Positions 7,118 to 15,338 of a DNA stretch of 64,000 nt are shown here, one piece after another. Within the stretch, counting starts at the first letter, position 1; each line of letters begins with the position of its first letter. Position numbers and translations under genes: made by a program. The notes under the pieces were generated by a model. That model ran no database searches, was not told the origin of the DNA, and worked only from the letters and a program-made list of their open reading frames with translations. Source of the stretch: Psittacicella melopsittaci (GTDB lineage Bacteria; Pseudomonadota; Gammaproteobacteria; Enterobacterales; Psittacicellaceae); assembly GCF_003585925.1 (NCBI RefSeq), contig NZ_NRJH01000013.1, positions 1-64,000 on the forward strand, given 5' to 3'.

Positions 7118-9463
7118 TTATTTTTTCGCTTCTTGCTCTTTTTCAGCTTTAATAGCTTTTAAAGCTTCTTCTTGAGCTTGTTGCGTTTGTTCTTTAATTG
7201 GTGCTGCCTCTTGTGCTTTTTCTTGAGCTGCTTGGGCTGCTTGATCAGCTTGTTCATGAGCTTGATCTGCTTGAGCACGAGCATTTTCTGCTACTTCTTG
7301 AGCTTCTTGCGCTTTTTCTTGCGCTTTAGCATCTGCAGATTGCTCAGCTTCTTTAGCTGCTTGTTCAGCTTCTTTTTCTGCTTGGGCAGCTAGACGTTCT
7401 GCTTCTTTAGCAGCTTCTTTTTCTTCTTTAGCTTTTTCTTTAGCTACGCGTTCGTTAACTAAAGCTTGAGCTTTGGCTGCTAAGGCTTCACGTTTAGCCA
7501 ATTTTTCTTTTACTTTTTCTTTATCAACTTCTAGTTTTAAAGTATAGCTTTCTTTGTCTTCATCTTTGCTTAAAGTAGAGTTTTTATTATCTTTAATTGA
7601 AGCATTGTAAAGGACAATAGAAGCCATATCACGTAAGTTGATAATGTCTGTAACATGATGTTGTTCTAAGAACTCTACTTCATCATTGTATGAAGCAATT
7701 GCTGAAACGCTGAAGTTTAAGTTAACAAATAACTCTGGATGTTCTTCGTAGATTTTATCTACAGTGTAACCAACTTCGAAGATTTTCTCGCAAGTGAAGA
7801 TAACTGCACGAGCTTCTTTAATGTTCGCTTCTTCAAAGTGAGCAATGTTTTTGAAGTCACCGAAAATAGCGTGCACCCCTTCGCGGTTAGTTTCATAGAA
7901 CTCTTCTAAGTTGTTTGTAATAACTACAACTGGAATAGTTTCTTTGTTTAAACGATCTACAATAGCTTTACCAATTGAAGAGTAACCTACAACAATAGTG
8001 TGTTTGCTCATCAGAACTTGGTTGTTTACAAAGCCTTGATCGTTTTCAATTGCTTTCTCAATTTCTGAATCAGAAAGAGGAATTACAGATGAAGCACCTG
8101 AAATAATTTCAACATCTGGATTCGCTAGATCATGTTCTTCTTCATGGCCAGCTGCTACATTTTCAGCTTTAACTTTTGCTTTCCCTGGAGCTTCCCAAGT
8201 AACTTCTGGGCTAGCTTCTTCTTGAGCAGGTACAGCACCAGTAACATGTGATTCTAAACCAGTGCGTAAACGGTTGTCGTACCATTTGAGGAATTTTTCC
8301 ATTGCTAAGAATAAGAATGGGTTAAGCACAATACTGATAATTGCCCCAGCAAGAATTAAGTCTTTTTGGCCATTATCTAAGTAACCATAACCTACTGCTA
8401 GACCTGCAAGGATGAATGAGAATTCACCGATTTGCGCTAGAGATACGGAAATGGTTAGAGCCGTACGGTTGGATTTACCCATAGCACGGATTAAGACATA
8501 AGCTACTAAAGATTTAACTACAACAATTACTAGAGCTGTAGCAACAACGCCTAGTGGATTAGTTAAGATAACTGAATAGTTAAATAACATACCCACAGCT
8601 ACGAAGAATAATACTCCAAACGCGTCACGTAAAGGTAATGTATTGTCTGCTGCACGGTGAGATAGTTCAGAACCGTTTAAGATCATTCCCGCAAAGAATG
8701 CCCCTAACGCATATGAAACATTGAATACCTCAACGGCAATATAAGCGATCCCTAGTGAGATAGCAAGAGTTGCGAGGGTAAAGAGTTCTGATGAACCTGT
8801 AGCTGCCGAACGGTAAATTGCCGCTGGAATAATTTTACCCCCAAAGAAGAACATTACAAAGACAAAGGCTGCAAACTTAACTGCCGTCCAGAAAAGATTC
8901 ATTCCGAACGCGGCCATATCAAAACCGTCACCTGAATTCATAAAGCTCATAGTTGGCAGGATAACTAACACCACAACTGTGAGTAAGTCTTCCACAATTA
9001 GCCAACCTATAGCTATTTTCCCCCTTGGCGTCTGCGTAATATTATTATCGTTTAAAGCACGTAATAATACCACCGTAGATGCTACAGATAAACAGAGACC
9101 AAAAATACCTGCTTGGAACCAACTCATGCCGAAGAAGTGACCGACAATACATACTACAGCTATGGTCCCGAGAACCTGAGCTATAGCACCTGGAATAGCA
9201 ATGTATTTAACTTCGTTAAGATCCTTAACCGAGAAGTGTAAACCAACCCCGAACATTAGAAGGATAACCCCTACTTCAGAAATTTGGTTAGCTAACTCAA
9301 GGTCAGCATTATACACAAAACTTACGTTAGGTCCTAAGAGAATACCAGCAAATAAATAACCGATAATTGGTGATAGTTTTAGGCGATTTGCAATCATCCC
9401 GAAGATGTATGCTAGCATAAAGCCAATCGCGATAATACTAATCAAAGGAGTATCATGGTGCAT
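7118..9463 (-). CDS. ybaL: YbaL-type CPA2 cation:proton antiporter with RCK domain
   Basis: The 781-residue protein begins MHHDTPLISI and keeps the family phrases ANRLKLSPIIGYLFAG, SEVGVILLMFGVGLHFS and AIPGAIAQVLGTI, matching the E. coli YbaL/KefB branch of monovalent cation:proton antiporters in the inner membrane. About twelve membrane helices fill residues 1-400. A cytoplasmic TrkA-N (Rossmann) domain follows from about residue 485 (HTIVVGYSSIGKAIVDRL). Its glycine motif is GYSSIG rather than the usual GxGxxG, so nucleotide binding may be altered. From about residue 640 the chain becomes an Ala/Glu/Lys/Gln-rich helical tail of some 140 residues, which I do not associate with the family. 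It is expressed alone: its own terminator follows, and an 887-bp AT-rich spacer precedes it. Confidence 0.9.
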   Translation of the reverse strand: MHHDTPLISIIAIGFMLAYIFGMIANRLKLSPIIGYLFAGILLGPNVSFVYNADLELANQISEVGVILLMFGVGLHFSVKDLNEVKYIAIPGAIAQVLGTIAVVCIVGHFFGMSWFQAGIFGLCLSVASTVVLLRALNDNNITQTPRGKIAIGWLIVEDLLTVVVLVILPTMSFMNSGDGFDMAAFGMNLFWTAVKFAAFVFVMFFFGGKIIPAAIYRSAATGSSELFTLATLAISLGIAYIAVEVFNVSYALGAFFAGMILNGSELSHRAADNTLPLRDAFGVLFFVAVGMLFNYSVILTNPLGVVATALVIVVVKSLVAYVLIRAMGKSNRTALTISVSLAQIGEFSFILAGLAVGYGYLDNGQKDLILAGAIISIVLNPFLFLAMEKFLKWYDNRLRTGLESHVTGAVPAQEEASPEVTWEAPGKAKVKAENVAAGHEEEHDLANPDVEIISGASSVIPLSDSEIEKAIENDQGFVNNQVLMSKHTIVVGYSSIGKAIVDRLNKETIPVVVITNNLEEFYETNREGVHAIFGDFKNIAHFEEANIKEARAVIFTCEKIFEVGYTVDKIYEEHPELFVNLNFSVSAIASYNDEVEFLEQHHVTDIINLRDMASIVLYNASIKDNKNSTLSKDEDKESYTLKLEVDKEKVKEKLAKREALAAKAQALVNERVAKEKAKEEKEAAKEAERLAAQAEKEAEQAAKEAEQSADAKAQEKAQEAQEVAENARAQADQAHEQADQAAQAAQEKAQEAAPIKEQTQQAQEEALKAIKAEKEQEAKK

Positions 9464-9877
9464 TAATGTTTTGTATCCTTATCTTGTTTGTGTTTAAAAA
9501 AAGTTACACTACAAAACTACACCCCTGTTGGATTGTTCACCGCACCTTCAAGGCTGTAACCTTGAGCGCTAGATGTTGTACGTTTCCAAAAAATGGCAAT
9601 TAAATACTTAAACTTTAAATTATTTTCGATAAGAAAGACTGTTAAAAATTACAAAAAAAATAACAAACATAGGTTTGTCAAAAATCTAAAGAGTATTTAA
9701 TCTTATCCATTGAAATAACTTCAATAGTGAACCATTTTCCTTCGCCGTAAAGGATTATTCTATAATTTAGAATAATGTGAAATATTTAATTTATTTACCT
9801 ATAAATTTTAGCATAAAAAGGAGTTTTTCCACTTACTTTTCCGTAGATTTTGCGAAAAAAATTTAATTTATGCGTTT

Positions 9878-10203
9878 AAAACTTGCAAATGATAGATTTT
9901 GCCAAACTAATAAAAAAAGGAGCAAAAAACACTTTTTTAAGAGAAAAATTACTGCATTTTTTACCATAAAATTCGCCTTTTTCCTTTGCGGTTTATCCTA
10001 AATATCAATTAGTTACCACTTAAAGCAAATTTGGCATTTTTCTTGTGAGCTAAATTTTTACTTTAGCTTAAAAATCCCCATGTTTAGGCAAAAACAAAGA
10101 TAAATAATAAACTATCATTTGCAAGTTTTGCCACTTTTGCCATTTTTGCAAAAATCCACCAAATGTAAGGTTGTTTTAACAAAAAATCTATCTTTTGCAA
10201 GTT
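9878..10203. repeat. three copies of an 16-18 bp element, two in perfect inverted orientation
   Basis: AAAACTTGCAAATGATAG occurs at 9878-9895 and its exact reverse complement at 10112-10129. CTATCTTTTGCAAGTT at 10188-10203 differs from the second copy by one base. The function is unknown; it could be a regulator binding site or a folded RNA. Confidence 0.7.
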
Positions 10204-10306
10204 AAAGCAAATTTACCCAAAGTAAAAAAATAATTTTTTACCAGCAAATTTGCCCTGCGAATCTATCGTAAATAATCCCAAAGCAAGAGCCATTTTTTTT
10301 ATATAG

Positions 10307-10338
10307 CAAAAGCCCCCAGAACTTTGTTCTGAGGGCTT
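10307..10338 (-). terminator. ldhA terminator
   Basis: A 13-bp stem with one G-U pair (10310-10322 with 10326-10338), 12 bp beyond the ldhA stop, ending in U on the minus strand. Confidence 0.8.
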
Positions 10339-10350
10339 TATAACTCTATC

Positions 10351-11355
10351 TTAGTTTAAAACTGTGTTAGTTGCTTTACCTGTTTCAACAACTTCTTTAA
10401 TGTTGCTTAAAGTAGTGTTAGAAATTGAAGTTAAAGCTTCTTCAGTTAAGAATGCTTGGTGACCAGTTAATAATACACGTGGGTTCATAATTAAACGTGT
10501 AAATAGGTCGTCAGAAATTACTTCGTTAGATAAATCTTTGAAGAATAGAGCTGATTCTTTTTCGTATACGTCTAGACCTAAACCACGTAATTTACCTGAA
10601 GCTAAAGCATCTAAAGCATCTTCAGTGTGTAATAAACCACCACGGCTTGAGTTAACTAAGATAACACCGTCTTTCATTTTTGCAAATGCTTCTTTGTTTA
10701 AGAAGTGAGTGTTTTCTTTGAATAATGGGCAGTGAACTGAGATTACATCTGAAGCTTGGTATAGAGCATCTAATTCAACGTATTCTGCACCTGCGTCAAT
10801 AGCTGCTTGGTTAACAAATGGGTCATAACAAACAACTTTCATACCTAAACCACGTAAAATACGGATCATAGCTAGACCGATTTTACCTGTACCGATAACA
10901 CCTGCAGTTTTACCGTATAAGCAAATACCAGTTAAGTTTTCTAAGTTGAAGTTAGCGTTTCTTGTACGGTCGTATGCTTTGTGAGTATTACGGTTTAAAG
11001 TGAATAATAGAGCTGCAGCGTGTTCAGCAACTGATTCTGGTGAGTAAGCTGGTACACGTACTACTTGGAAACCTAATTCTTTAGCTGCTTCTAAATCTAC
11101 GTTATTGAAACCTGCACAACGTAGAGCTACGATTTTAACACCTTTAGCACTTAAAGCTTCTAATACAGGACGTGAAGCATCATCGTTTACGAAGATACAT
11201 ACTACGTCTTGTTGACCTTCTGCTAATAGGTTTACAGTGTTAATATCTAAACGTTGTTCAACATAAGAAATGTTGTAGTTGAAACCACCTTCAACATTTA
11301 CTTTATCGAAGAATTCTTGATCGTATGATTTTGAGCTAAAAAGAGTAATGTTCAT
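10351..11355 (-). CDS. ldhA: D-lactate dehydrogenase (fermentative, NAD-dependent)
   Basis: The 334-residue cytoplasmic enzyme matches LdhA in length and motifs. It reduces pyruvate to D-lactate with NADH, regenerating NAD during fermentation. Visible are the NAD-binding GVIGTGKIG near residue 155, the catalytic Arg in NSSRGG, the Glu in DVYEKE and the catalytic His in LTGHQAFLT, in the order expected for the D-2-hydroxyacid dehydrogenase family. The start is supported by GGAG eight bases upstream and by a TATAAT at 11391-11396. It is a single-gene unit with its own terminator. Codon use is very regular, as in a highly expressed gene. Confidence 0.95.
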   Translation of the reverse strand: MNITLFSSKSYDQEFFDKVNVEGGFNYNISYVEQRLDINTVNLLAEGQQDVVCIFVNDDASRPVLEALSAKGVKIVALRCAGFNNVDLEAAKELGFQVVRVPAYSPESVAEHAAALLFTLNRNTHKAYDRTRNANFNLENLTGICLYGKTAGVIGTGKIGLAMIRILRGLGMKVVCYDPFVNQAAIDAGAEYVELDALYQASDVISVHCPLFKENTHFLNKEAFAKMKDGVILVNSSRGGLLHTEDALDALASGKLRGLGLDVYEKESALFFKDLSNEVISDDLFTRLIMNPRVLLTGHQAFLTEEALTSISNTTLSNIKEVVETGKATNTVLN

Positions 11356-11390
11356 GAATTAAACTCCAATGTGTTTGTCAATTTGCAGAT

Positions 11391-11419
11391 ATTATACAGC
11401 AAATTGCTATTTTCTTCAC
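11391..11419 (-). promoter_or_regulatory. likely ldhA promoter
   Basis: TATAAT (11391-11396, minus strand) lies about 36 bp upstream of the ldhA ATG. The -35 position (11414-11419, GTGAAG) is poor. Confidence 0.5.
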
Positions 11420-11920
11420 GTTAGTTTTTTCTAAATTATTAACAATTTTTTTACTTTTTAACACAGATTTAACATTTAAGCTTTACCTCAGATATTGATT
11501 TTTAAGCATAAATAATTCCTCTTAATTAAAAGCAATCAGCCTAAATTGCAATTTTTAAGCACCAGTTAACAAGTTAATAATTTACCGCATAACTCAAGTT
11601 TTATTTTTCTTAGCAAGCAAATTTTGCGATAATATCGGCGAGTTTTAAAAACCTTAATAATTGTAAGGTTATTTTACTTTACTTAGCCTTGTCCTTAGGT
11701 ACCTAAAAAAAGAAAAATTGCTATTAGTAAAAAACTTTTAACCTCAGTCAACAACCAACAAACAAAACTTATCGCAAAACTTCTTCCCTTTCCTTTTACT
11801 TTTCTTTTGCTTTCCCTTCCCTTTTCTCTTTCTTACCCAAGTAAGCAAAAAACTCTATCCCTGAAGCTAGTTAAACTTGCCTTTTAAGCCTTGAAATTTA
11901 GGAATTTACCTATATAAAGC

Positions 11921-11948
11921 AAAACCAGGAAACCTCTGTTTCCTGGTT
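11921..11948 (-). terminator. hemH terminator
   Basis: An 11-bp stem (11922-11932 with 11938-11948) 12 bp after the hemH stop, with a short U-run on the minus strand. Confidence 0.7.
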
Positions 11949-11960
11949 GATATATTGCTG

Positions 11961-13019
11961 TTATAAAGCATTTGTCTCTTGGTTTTCTACTAGAGCTATA
12001 TAAGGCTTAAGCAGATCAACAAACATACGAATATGTGCACTTGAAGCATTGAGACAAGGTACCATAGAAAAGCCCCCGCCTCCATGTTCTGTAAACAGAT
12101 GTTTGTTCTCTTGGGCTATTTCTTCTAGAGTTTCAATACAGTCAGCCGCAAAGCCTGGACAAATTACCATAGCTTTGGCACCTGGATTGGCTTGAGCATA
12201 GCTCGTAAGCGTTTGATCTGTTTGTGGGACTAACCAAGGTTCTTTACCAAAAACCGATTGATAAGTCTGTTGGTACTGCTCTTCGCTTAAACCTAAAAGT
12301 TTTACTAAAGCCTCAGTTGTTCCTTCACACATTTGCGGATAAGGATCAGCAAGCTGCTCTGCATAACGGGTTGGAATGCCGTGATAACTTAAAAAGAGTT
12401 TATTTTGGGCATTAAAATAGCTCGCTGGATTTACTTGCTCTAGAGCAATATTTTCTACTTGAGCTATGTGTTCTTTAATACTGTCAGCTAAAGCATGAAT
12501 ATAACTTTGATGACGGCTATAGTTATGCACTATGCTAAACTGCGGAACAAATCTTTGGTTTTTATCAGCATAACCGCGATTAAAAGCATCTATAACTGGT
12601 AAGGTTGTAGTTGAAGAAAACTGCGGATAAGCTGGTAATAAAATTACATGGTCTGGCTCTTGATTAAATACTGCCGTAGTAACATTTTTTAAACTCGGTT
12701 CGCCATAGGTCATGCCAAGCACTACTGTCCACTGATGTTGGGGATAAAGCTCGGTCAGTAAAGCTTGTAAAGCGTCGCGTTGAGCATTACTAATTTGCAT
12801 TAACGGACTCCCTTGCTCAGTCCAAACCGATTGATAAATCTTTGCGACTTTAGGAGCACGAAAAAACCTGATAATGCGTAAAATTAAGCCCCATTTAGGT
12901 TGAGGTACGTCAACTACACGCGGGTCTGAAAGAAATTCTTTTAAGTAGGATGAAACTGCTTTGGGAGTTGCCTCTTCTGGAGTCCCCAAATTTGCTAAAA
13001 TTACACTAATATTAGCCAT
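11961..13019 (-). CDS. hemH: ferrochelatase
   Basis: The 352-residue protein matches HemH, which inserts ferrous iron into protoporphyrin IX, the last step of haem synthesis, at the inner face of the membrane. Visible are the start ILANLGTPEEATP, the conserved YLKEFLSDPRVVD, the segment SPLMQISNAQ, the metal-inserting His in LSYHGIPTRY near residue 210, and the second active-site region CPGFAADCIETLEE with its conserved Glu. Length is slightly above the E. coli enzyme. It is divergent from tolQ, where many gammaproteobacteria carry ybgC, so this gene order differs from the usual one. Whether the organism makes its own porphyrin or chelates imported porphyrin cannot be told here. Confidence 0.95.
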   Translation of the reverse strand: MANISVILANLGTPEEATPKAVSSYLKEFLSDPRVVDVPQPKWGLILRIIRFFRAPKVAKIYQSVWTEQGSPLMQISNAQRDALQALLTELYPQHQWTVVLGMTYGEPSLKNVTTAVFNQEPDHVILLPAYPQFSSTTTLPVIDAFNRGYADKNQRFVPQFSIVHNYSRHQSYIHALADSIKEHIAQVENIALEQVNPASYFNAQNKLFLSYHGIPTRYAEQLADPYPQMCEGTTEALVKLLGLSEEQYQQTYQSVFGKEPWLVPQTDQTLTSYAQANPGAKAMVICPGFAADCIETLEEIAQENKHLFTEHGGGGFSMVPCLNASSAHIRMFVDLLKPYIALVENQETNAL

Positions 13020-13080
13020 TTAAACTTCCTTGTTGAACAATCTAACCCTTAATTTTATCACGAAATAGAAACAATAATAG

Positions 13081-13086
13081 TATAAT
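13081..13086 (+). promoter_or_regulatory. -10 box upstream of tolQ
   Basis: TATAAT at 13081-13086, about 65 bp before the preferred tolQ ATG; no good -35 box is seen at 16-18 bp spacing. Confidence 0.45.
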
Positions 13087-13150
13087 TAACTGACATTTAT
13101 CTACACTTTCTTTGTCTAAGCAATGTTATTTGTTTAATTTTTTACTTCAT

Positions 13151-13852
13151 ATGAACTTAGAATTTATTTATCACATTTTCTTAAATGCTAGCCTTGTCGT
13201 TAAAACCGTAATGATTATTTTATTATGCTTATCGATTTGGTCATGGACATTAATTATTAACCGTTTTATTAGCTTAGGACGCGTTAGACGTCAAGACAAA
13301 GCTTTTAGCAAAATCTATAACCAAGGGGTAGGCTTTGCTAAACTAATTGACTTTACTGACAAACAAAGTGACCTCGTAGGTGTTAGCCGCGTGTTCTCAG
13401 AAGGGGTTGCTTCTTATAAAACTATTTCAAATATTAAATACCAAACTCCAGAAGCTCTTATGGATTTAATTAACCGTAAAATGACTTCAACTATTTCTGA
13501 AGAAGTAGAAGAGCAAGATTTTGGTTTAAATATTCTATCAATTATTACAAGTATTTCTCCTTATATTGGTCTATTTGGTACCGTTTGGGGAATTATCGAA
13601 GTATTTACGAGCTTAGGTTCTTTACAACAAGTAAATATTCAAGCTATAGCTCCAGGTATTTCTGAAGCTCTTATAGCTACGGCTATGGGTCTATTTGTTG
13701 CTATTCCAGCTCTAGTGTTCTATAACATTTTTAACCGTCGCGTTAACTTTAACGAAACTAATTACTACAACTTCCAAGATACATTTACAGGCGTAATTCA
13801 AGAAGACGTTCACCGTCGTTTACGTCAACAATCTCAAGAACCTAAAGAGTAA
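13151..13852 (+). CDS. tolQ: Tol-Pal system inner-membrane protein TolQ
   Basis: TolQ forms the proton channel with TolR that energises TolA for outer-membrane constriction at division. Here the conserved block SITSISPYIGLFGTVWGI, followed by APGISEALIATAMGLFVAIPALV, identifies it clearly. Three membrane helices are visible: one near the N-terminus and two flanking that block. I chose ATG at 13151 (233 residues, beginning MNLEFIYHIF) because it lines up with E. coli TolQ (MTDMNILDLF). An upstream in-frame TTG at 13112 would add 13 residues unlike the family. Neither start has a good Shine-Dalgarno sequence. tolR follows after 4 bp. Confidence 0.93.
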   Translation: MNLEFIYHIFLNASLVVKTVMIILLCLSIWSWTLIINRFISLGRVRRQDKAFSKIYNQGVGFAKLIDFTDKQSDLVGVSRVFSEGVASYKTISNIKYQTPEALMDLINRKMTSTISEEVEEQDFGLNILSIITSISPYIGLFGTVWGIIEVFTSLGSLQQVNIQAIAPGISEALIATAMGLFVAIPALVFYNIFNRRVNFNETNYYNFQDTFTGVIQEDVHRRLRQQSQEPKE

Positions 13853-13856
13853 CAAA

Positions 13857-14303
13857 ATGGCAAATTATAGACGACGCAATGGCTTACGTCCAGGACGTAA
13901 AACAGAAATCAATATGATTCCTTTCCTCGACGTTCTTTTAACCCTGCTGTTAATCTTTATGATTGCAGCTCCAGCGGTTAATAATTCTATTGACGTTACC
14001 GTACCTAACTCGAGTGTTGCCAAAGCTACAACGCAAACTGCTGAAAAAGATATAGTGGTGATTGAGGTACATGGCGATGACAGCTATACCTTACTCTTTA
14101 ATAATGAAAAATTCACTGCCCTTGACCAAAACAACCTACAAACGAGATTAAATTCTACTCTCGAAGGCAAGGATCTAAAAAATCTGATTGTTCAAGTAGC
14201 AGCAGATAAAGGGGCAGTTTATGATAATGTAGTTAAAGCCCTCACCATTCTCAAGGCTTACGGTATTGTAGACGTTGGTTTAATTACTAACCCAGAAAAC
14301 TAA
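13857..14303 (+). CDS. tolR: Tol-Pal system protein TolR
   Basis: The 148-residue protein has a short basic cytoplasmic N-terminus, one membrane helix and a periplasmic domain, as TolR does. The helix carries NMIPFLDVLLTLLLIFMIA with the essential proton-relay Asp at residue 25 (E. coli Asp23). It works with TolQ as the ion-driven stator acting on TolA. The periplasmic part ends VGLITNPEN, close to the conserved VGLMT-P-E ending of TolR. It sits 4 bp after tolQ and 8 bp before tolA, so the three genes should be one operon. Confidence 0.95.
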   Translation: MANYRRRNGLRPGRKTEINMIPFLDVLLTLLLIFMIAAPAVNNSIDVTVPNSSVAKATTQTAEKDIVVIEVHGDDSYTLLFNNEKFTALDQNNLQTRLNSTLEGKDLKNLIVQVAADKGAVYDNVVKALTILKAYGIVDVGLITNPEN

Positions 14304-14311
14304 TTACACAT

Positions 14312-15289
14312 ATGAATAAAGGTATATGGTGGCAAGTGGTAATAGCCGTGCTCTTGCATGCTAGTGTCCTTCTTACTCTTATCACCTGGGGCGGAGATAG
14401 CCGTATCAATGACGCCTCAGGAATGATCGGGGATACCAAGCTTAAAGAAGGAAATAGTGCTGTTACCTCACAACCCATTAAAATTTCTTTAGATACAGGT
14501 GATGTGGCAGATGCCCGTCAACTGATTGCCCAACGCAATGCGCAAGCTAGAGCTGAAGCTGAGGCAAAAGCAAGAGCTGAAGCCGAAGCCAAAGCTAGAG
14601 CTGAGGCAGAAGCAAGAGCTAAGGCAGAGGCAGAAGCTAAAGCCAAATCCGAGGCAGAAGCCAAAGCTAAAGCCGAGGCAGAAGCTAAAGCTAAAGCCGA
14701 GGCAGAAGCTAAAGCTAAAGACGAGGCAGAAGCTAAAGCTAAAGCCGAGGCAGAAGCTAAAGCCAAAGCTGAGGCAGAAGCTAAAGCCAAAGCCGAGGCT
14801 CAAGCCAAAGCAGAGGCTCAAGCTAAAGCTAAAGCTGAAGCAGATGCCAAAGCTAAAGCAGAGGCTCAAGCTAAAGCTCAAGCCCAAGCCCGAGCGAAAG
14901 CCCAAGCTGAAGCCAAAGCTAAAGCCGAGGCAGCAAGACAAAGCCAATTCAACGATGCCTTTGCCGATATTATCGGTGACGGCGGTGGGGATGGCTCAAG
15001 AAATAATAATAGTTCTGCTTCCGACTTTGAGCGATATAAAGCAAGGATTCAAAGTGAAGTAAATAATAACTTTAGCTATAATCCTGCTTTTACTGGACGT
15101 CAATGTGCCGTAGATGTTAATATTGCCGCTGACGGTACTTTAACTCCTTACCAAAACTCAAGTCGTGGTCAAGCTAACGTTTGTGCATTAGGCGTACAAG
15201 CAATAGTTAATACAGGTAGAGTTACGGCTCCACCGCAAGAATTACTTAATCAAGTACAACGTATTACTTTAGTATTTATCGTTCGTTAA
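14312..15289 (+). CDS. tolA: Tol-Pal system envelope-spanning protein TolA
   Basis: TolA bridges the inner-membrane TolQR motor to TolB/Pal at the outer membrane. The 325 residues show the three expected domains. There is one N-terminal membrane anchor (about 5-25, with H and S in VVIAVLLHASVLLTL), then a long helical Ala/Lys/Glu rod (about 75-212), and a C-terminal globular domain starting FERYKARIQSEV. The globular domain has two cysteines (RQCAVDV and NVCALG) as in other TolA proteins. The rod is encoded by a near-perfect DNA repeat that may vary in length by slippage. It is the last gene of the operon: a terminator follows, and tolB and pal are absent from this place. Confidence 0.95.
   Translation: MNKGIWWQVVIAVLLHASVLLTLITWGGDSRINDASGMIGDTKLKEGNSAVTSQPIKISLDTGDVADARQLIAQRNAQARAEAEAKARAEAEAKARAEAEARAKAEAEAKAKSEAEAKAKAEAEAKAKAEAEAKAKDEAEAKAKAEAEAKAKAEAEAKAKAEAQAKAEAQAKAKAEADAKAKAEAQAKAQAQARAKAQAEAKAKAEAARQSQFNDAFADIIGDGGGDGSRNNNSSASDFERYKARIQSEVNNNFSYNPAFTGRQCAVDVNIAADGTLTPYQNSSRGQANVCALGVQAIVNTGRVTAPPQELLNQVQRITLVFIVR
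14545..14935 (+). repeat. tandem repeat encoding the TolA helical rod
   Basis: About 390 bp of repeated 18-24 bp units such as GAGGCAGAAGCTAAAGC, translating to EAEAKAKA. The centre (about 14640-14800) is the most regular. Both long frames in other phases here are shadows of the repeat. Confidence 0.85.
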
Positions 15290-15293
15290 TAAT

Positions 15294-15326
15294 AAAACTC
15301 TTTAACCTCGGTTAAAGAGTTTTATC
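15294..15326 (+). terminator. tolA terminator, just before the bcr-like gene
   Basis: A perfect 13-bp stem (15294-15306 with 15311-15323, loop CTCG) starting 5 bp after the tolA stop and ending about 15 bp before the next ATG. Confidence 0.75.
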
Positions 15327-15338
15327 TTTGTTTTTATT

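Larger units (their letters stand above)
9464..10350. other. 887-bp AT-rich spacer between ybaL and ldhA
   Basis: No convincing gene. It holds an 18-bp perfect inverted repeat (9878-9895 and 10112-10129), a third near copy of the same element (10188-10203), a small hairpin near 9548-9566, and the ldhA terminator at the far end. A 34-residue frame on the minus strand (9863-9967), hydrophobic in the middle (KKCFLLLFLLVW), has only a weak ribosome-binding site and is probably chance. Confidence 0.6.
11356..11960. other. 605-bp AT-rich spacer between ldhA and hemH
   Basis: It holds the ldhA promoter at its left edge, a short hairpin (11650-11656 with 11664-11670), a pyrimidine-rich stretch (about 11775-11835) and the hemH terminator at the right edge. 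No open frame with a ribosome-binding site was seen. Confidence 0.6.

Noticed and set aside
9600-9720. AT-rich stretch as a possible replication origin
   Set aside because: No cluster of DnaA boxes (TTATCCACA) and no dnaA, dnaN or gidA nearby.
9863-9967. 34-codon hydrophobic leftward ORF
   Set aside because: Only a weak ribosome-binding site and it overlaps one arm of the inverted repeat; kept as a note in the spacer entry, not as a gene.
13112-13150. TTG start giving TolQ 13 extra residues
   Set aside because: The ATG at 13151 aligns with the family N-terminus; the extra residues do not.
14489-15062. Long ORFs in other frames across the tolA rod
   Set aside because: They are by-products of the EAKAKA DNA repeat; composition is extreme and there is no start signal.
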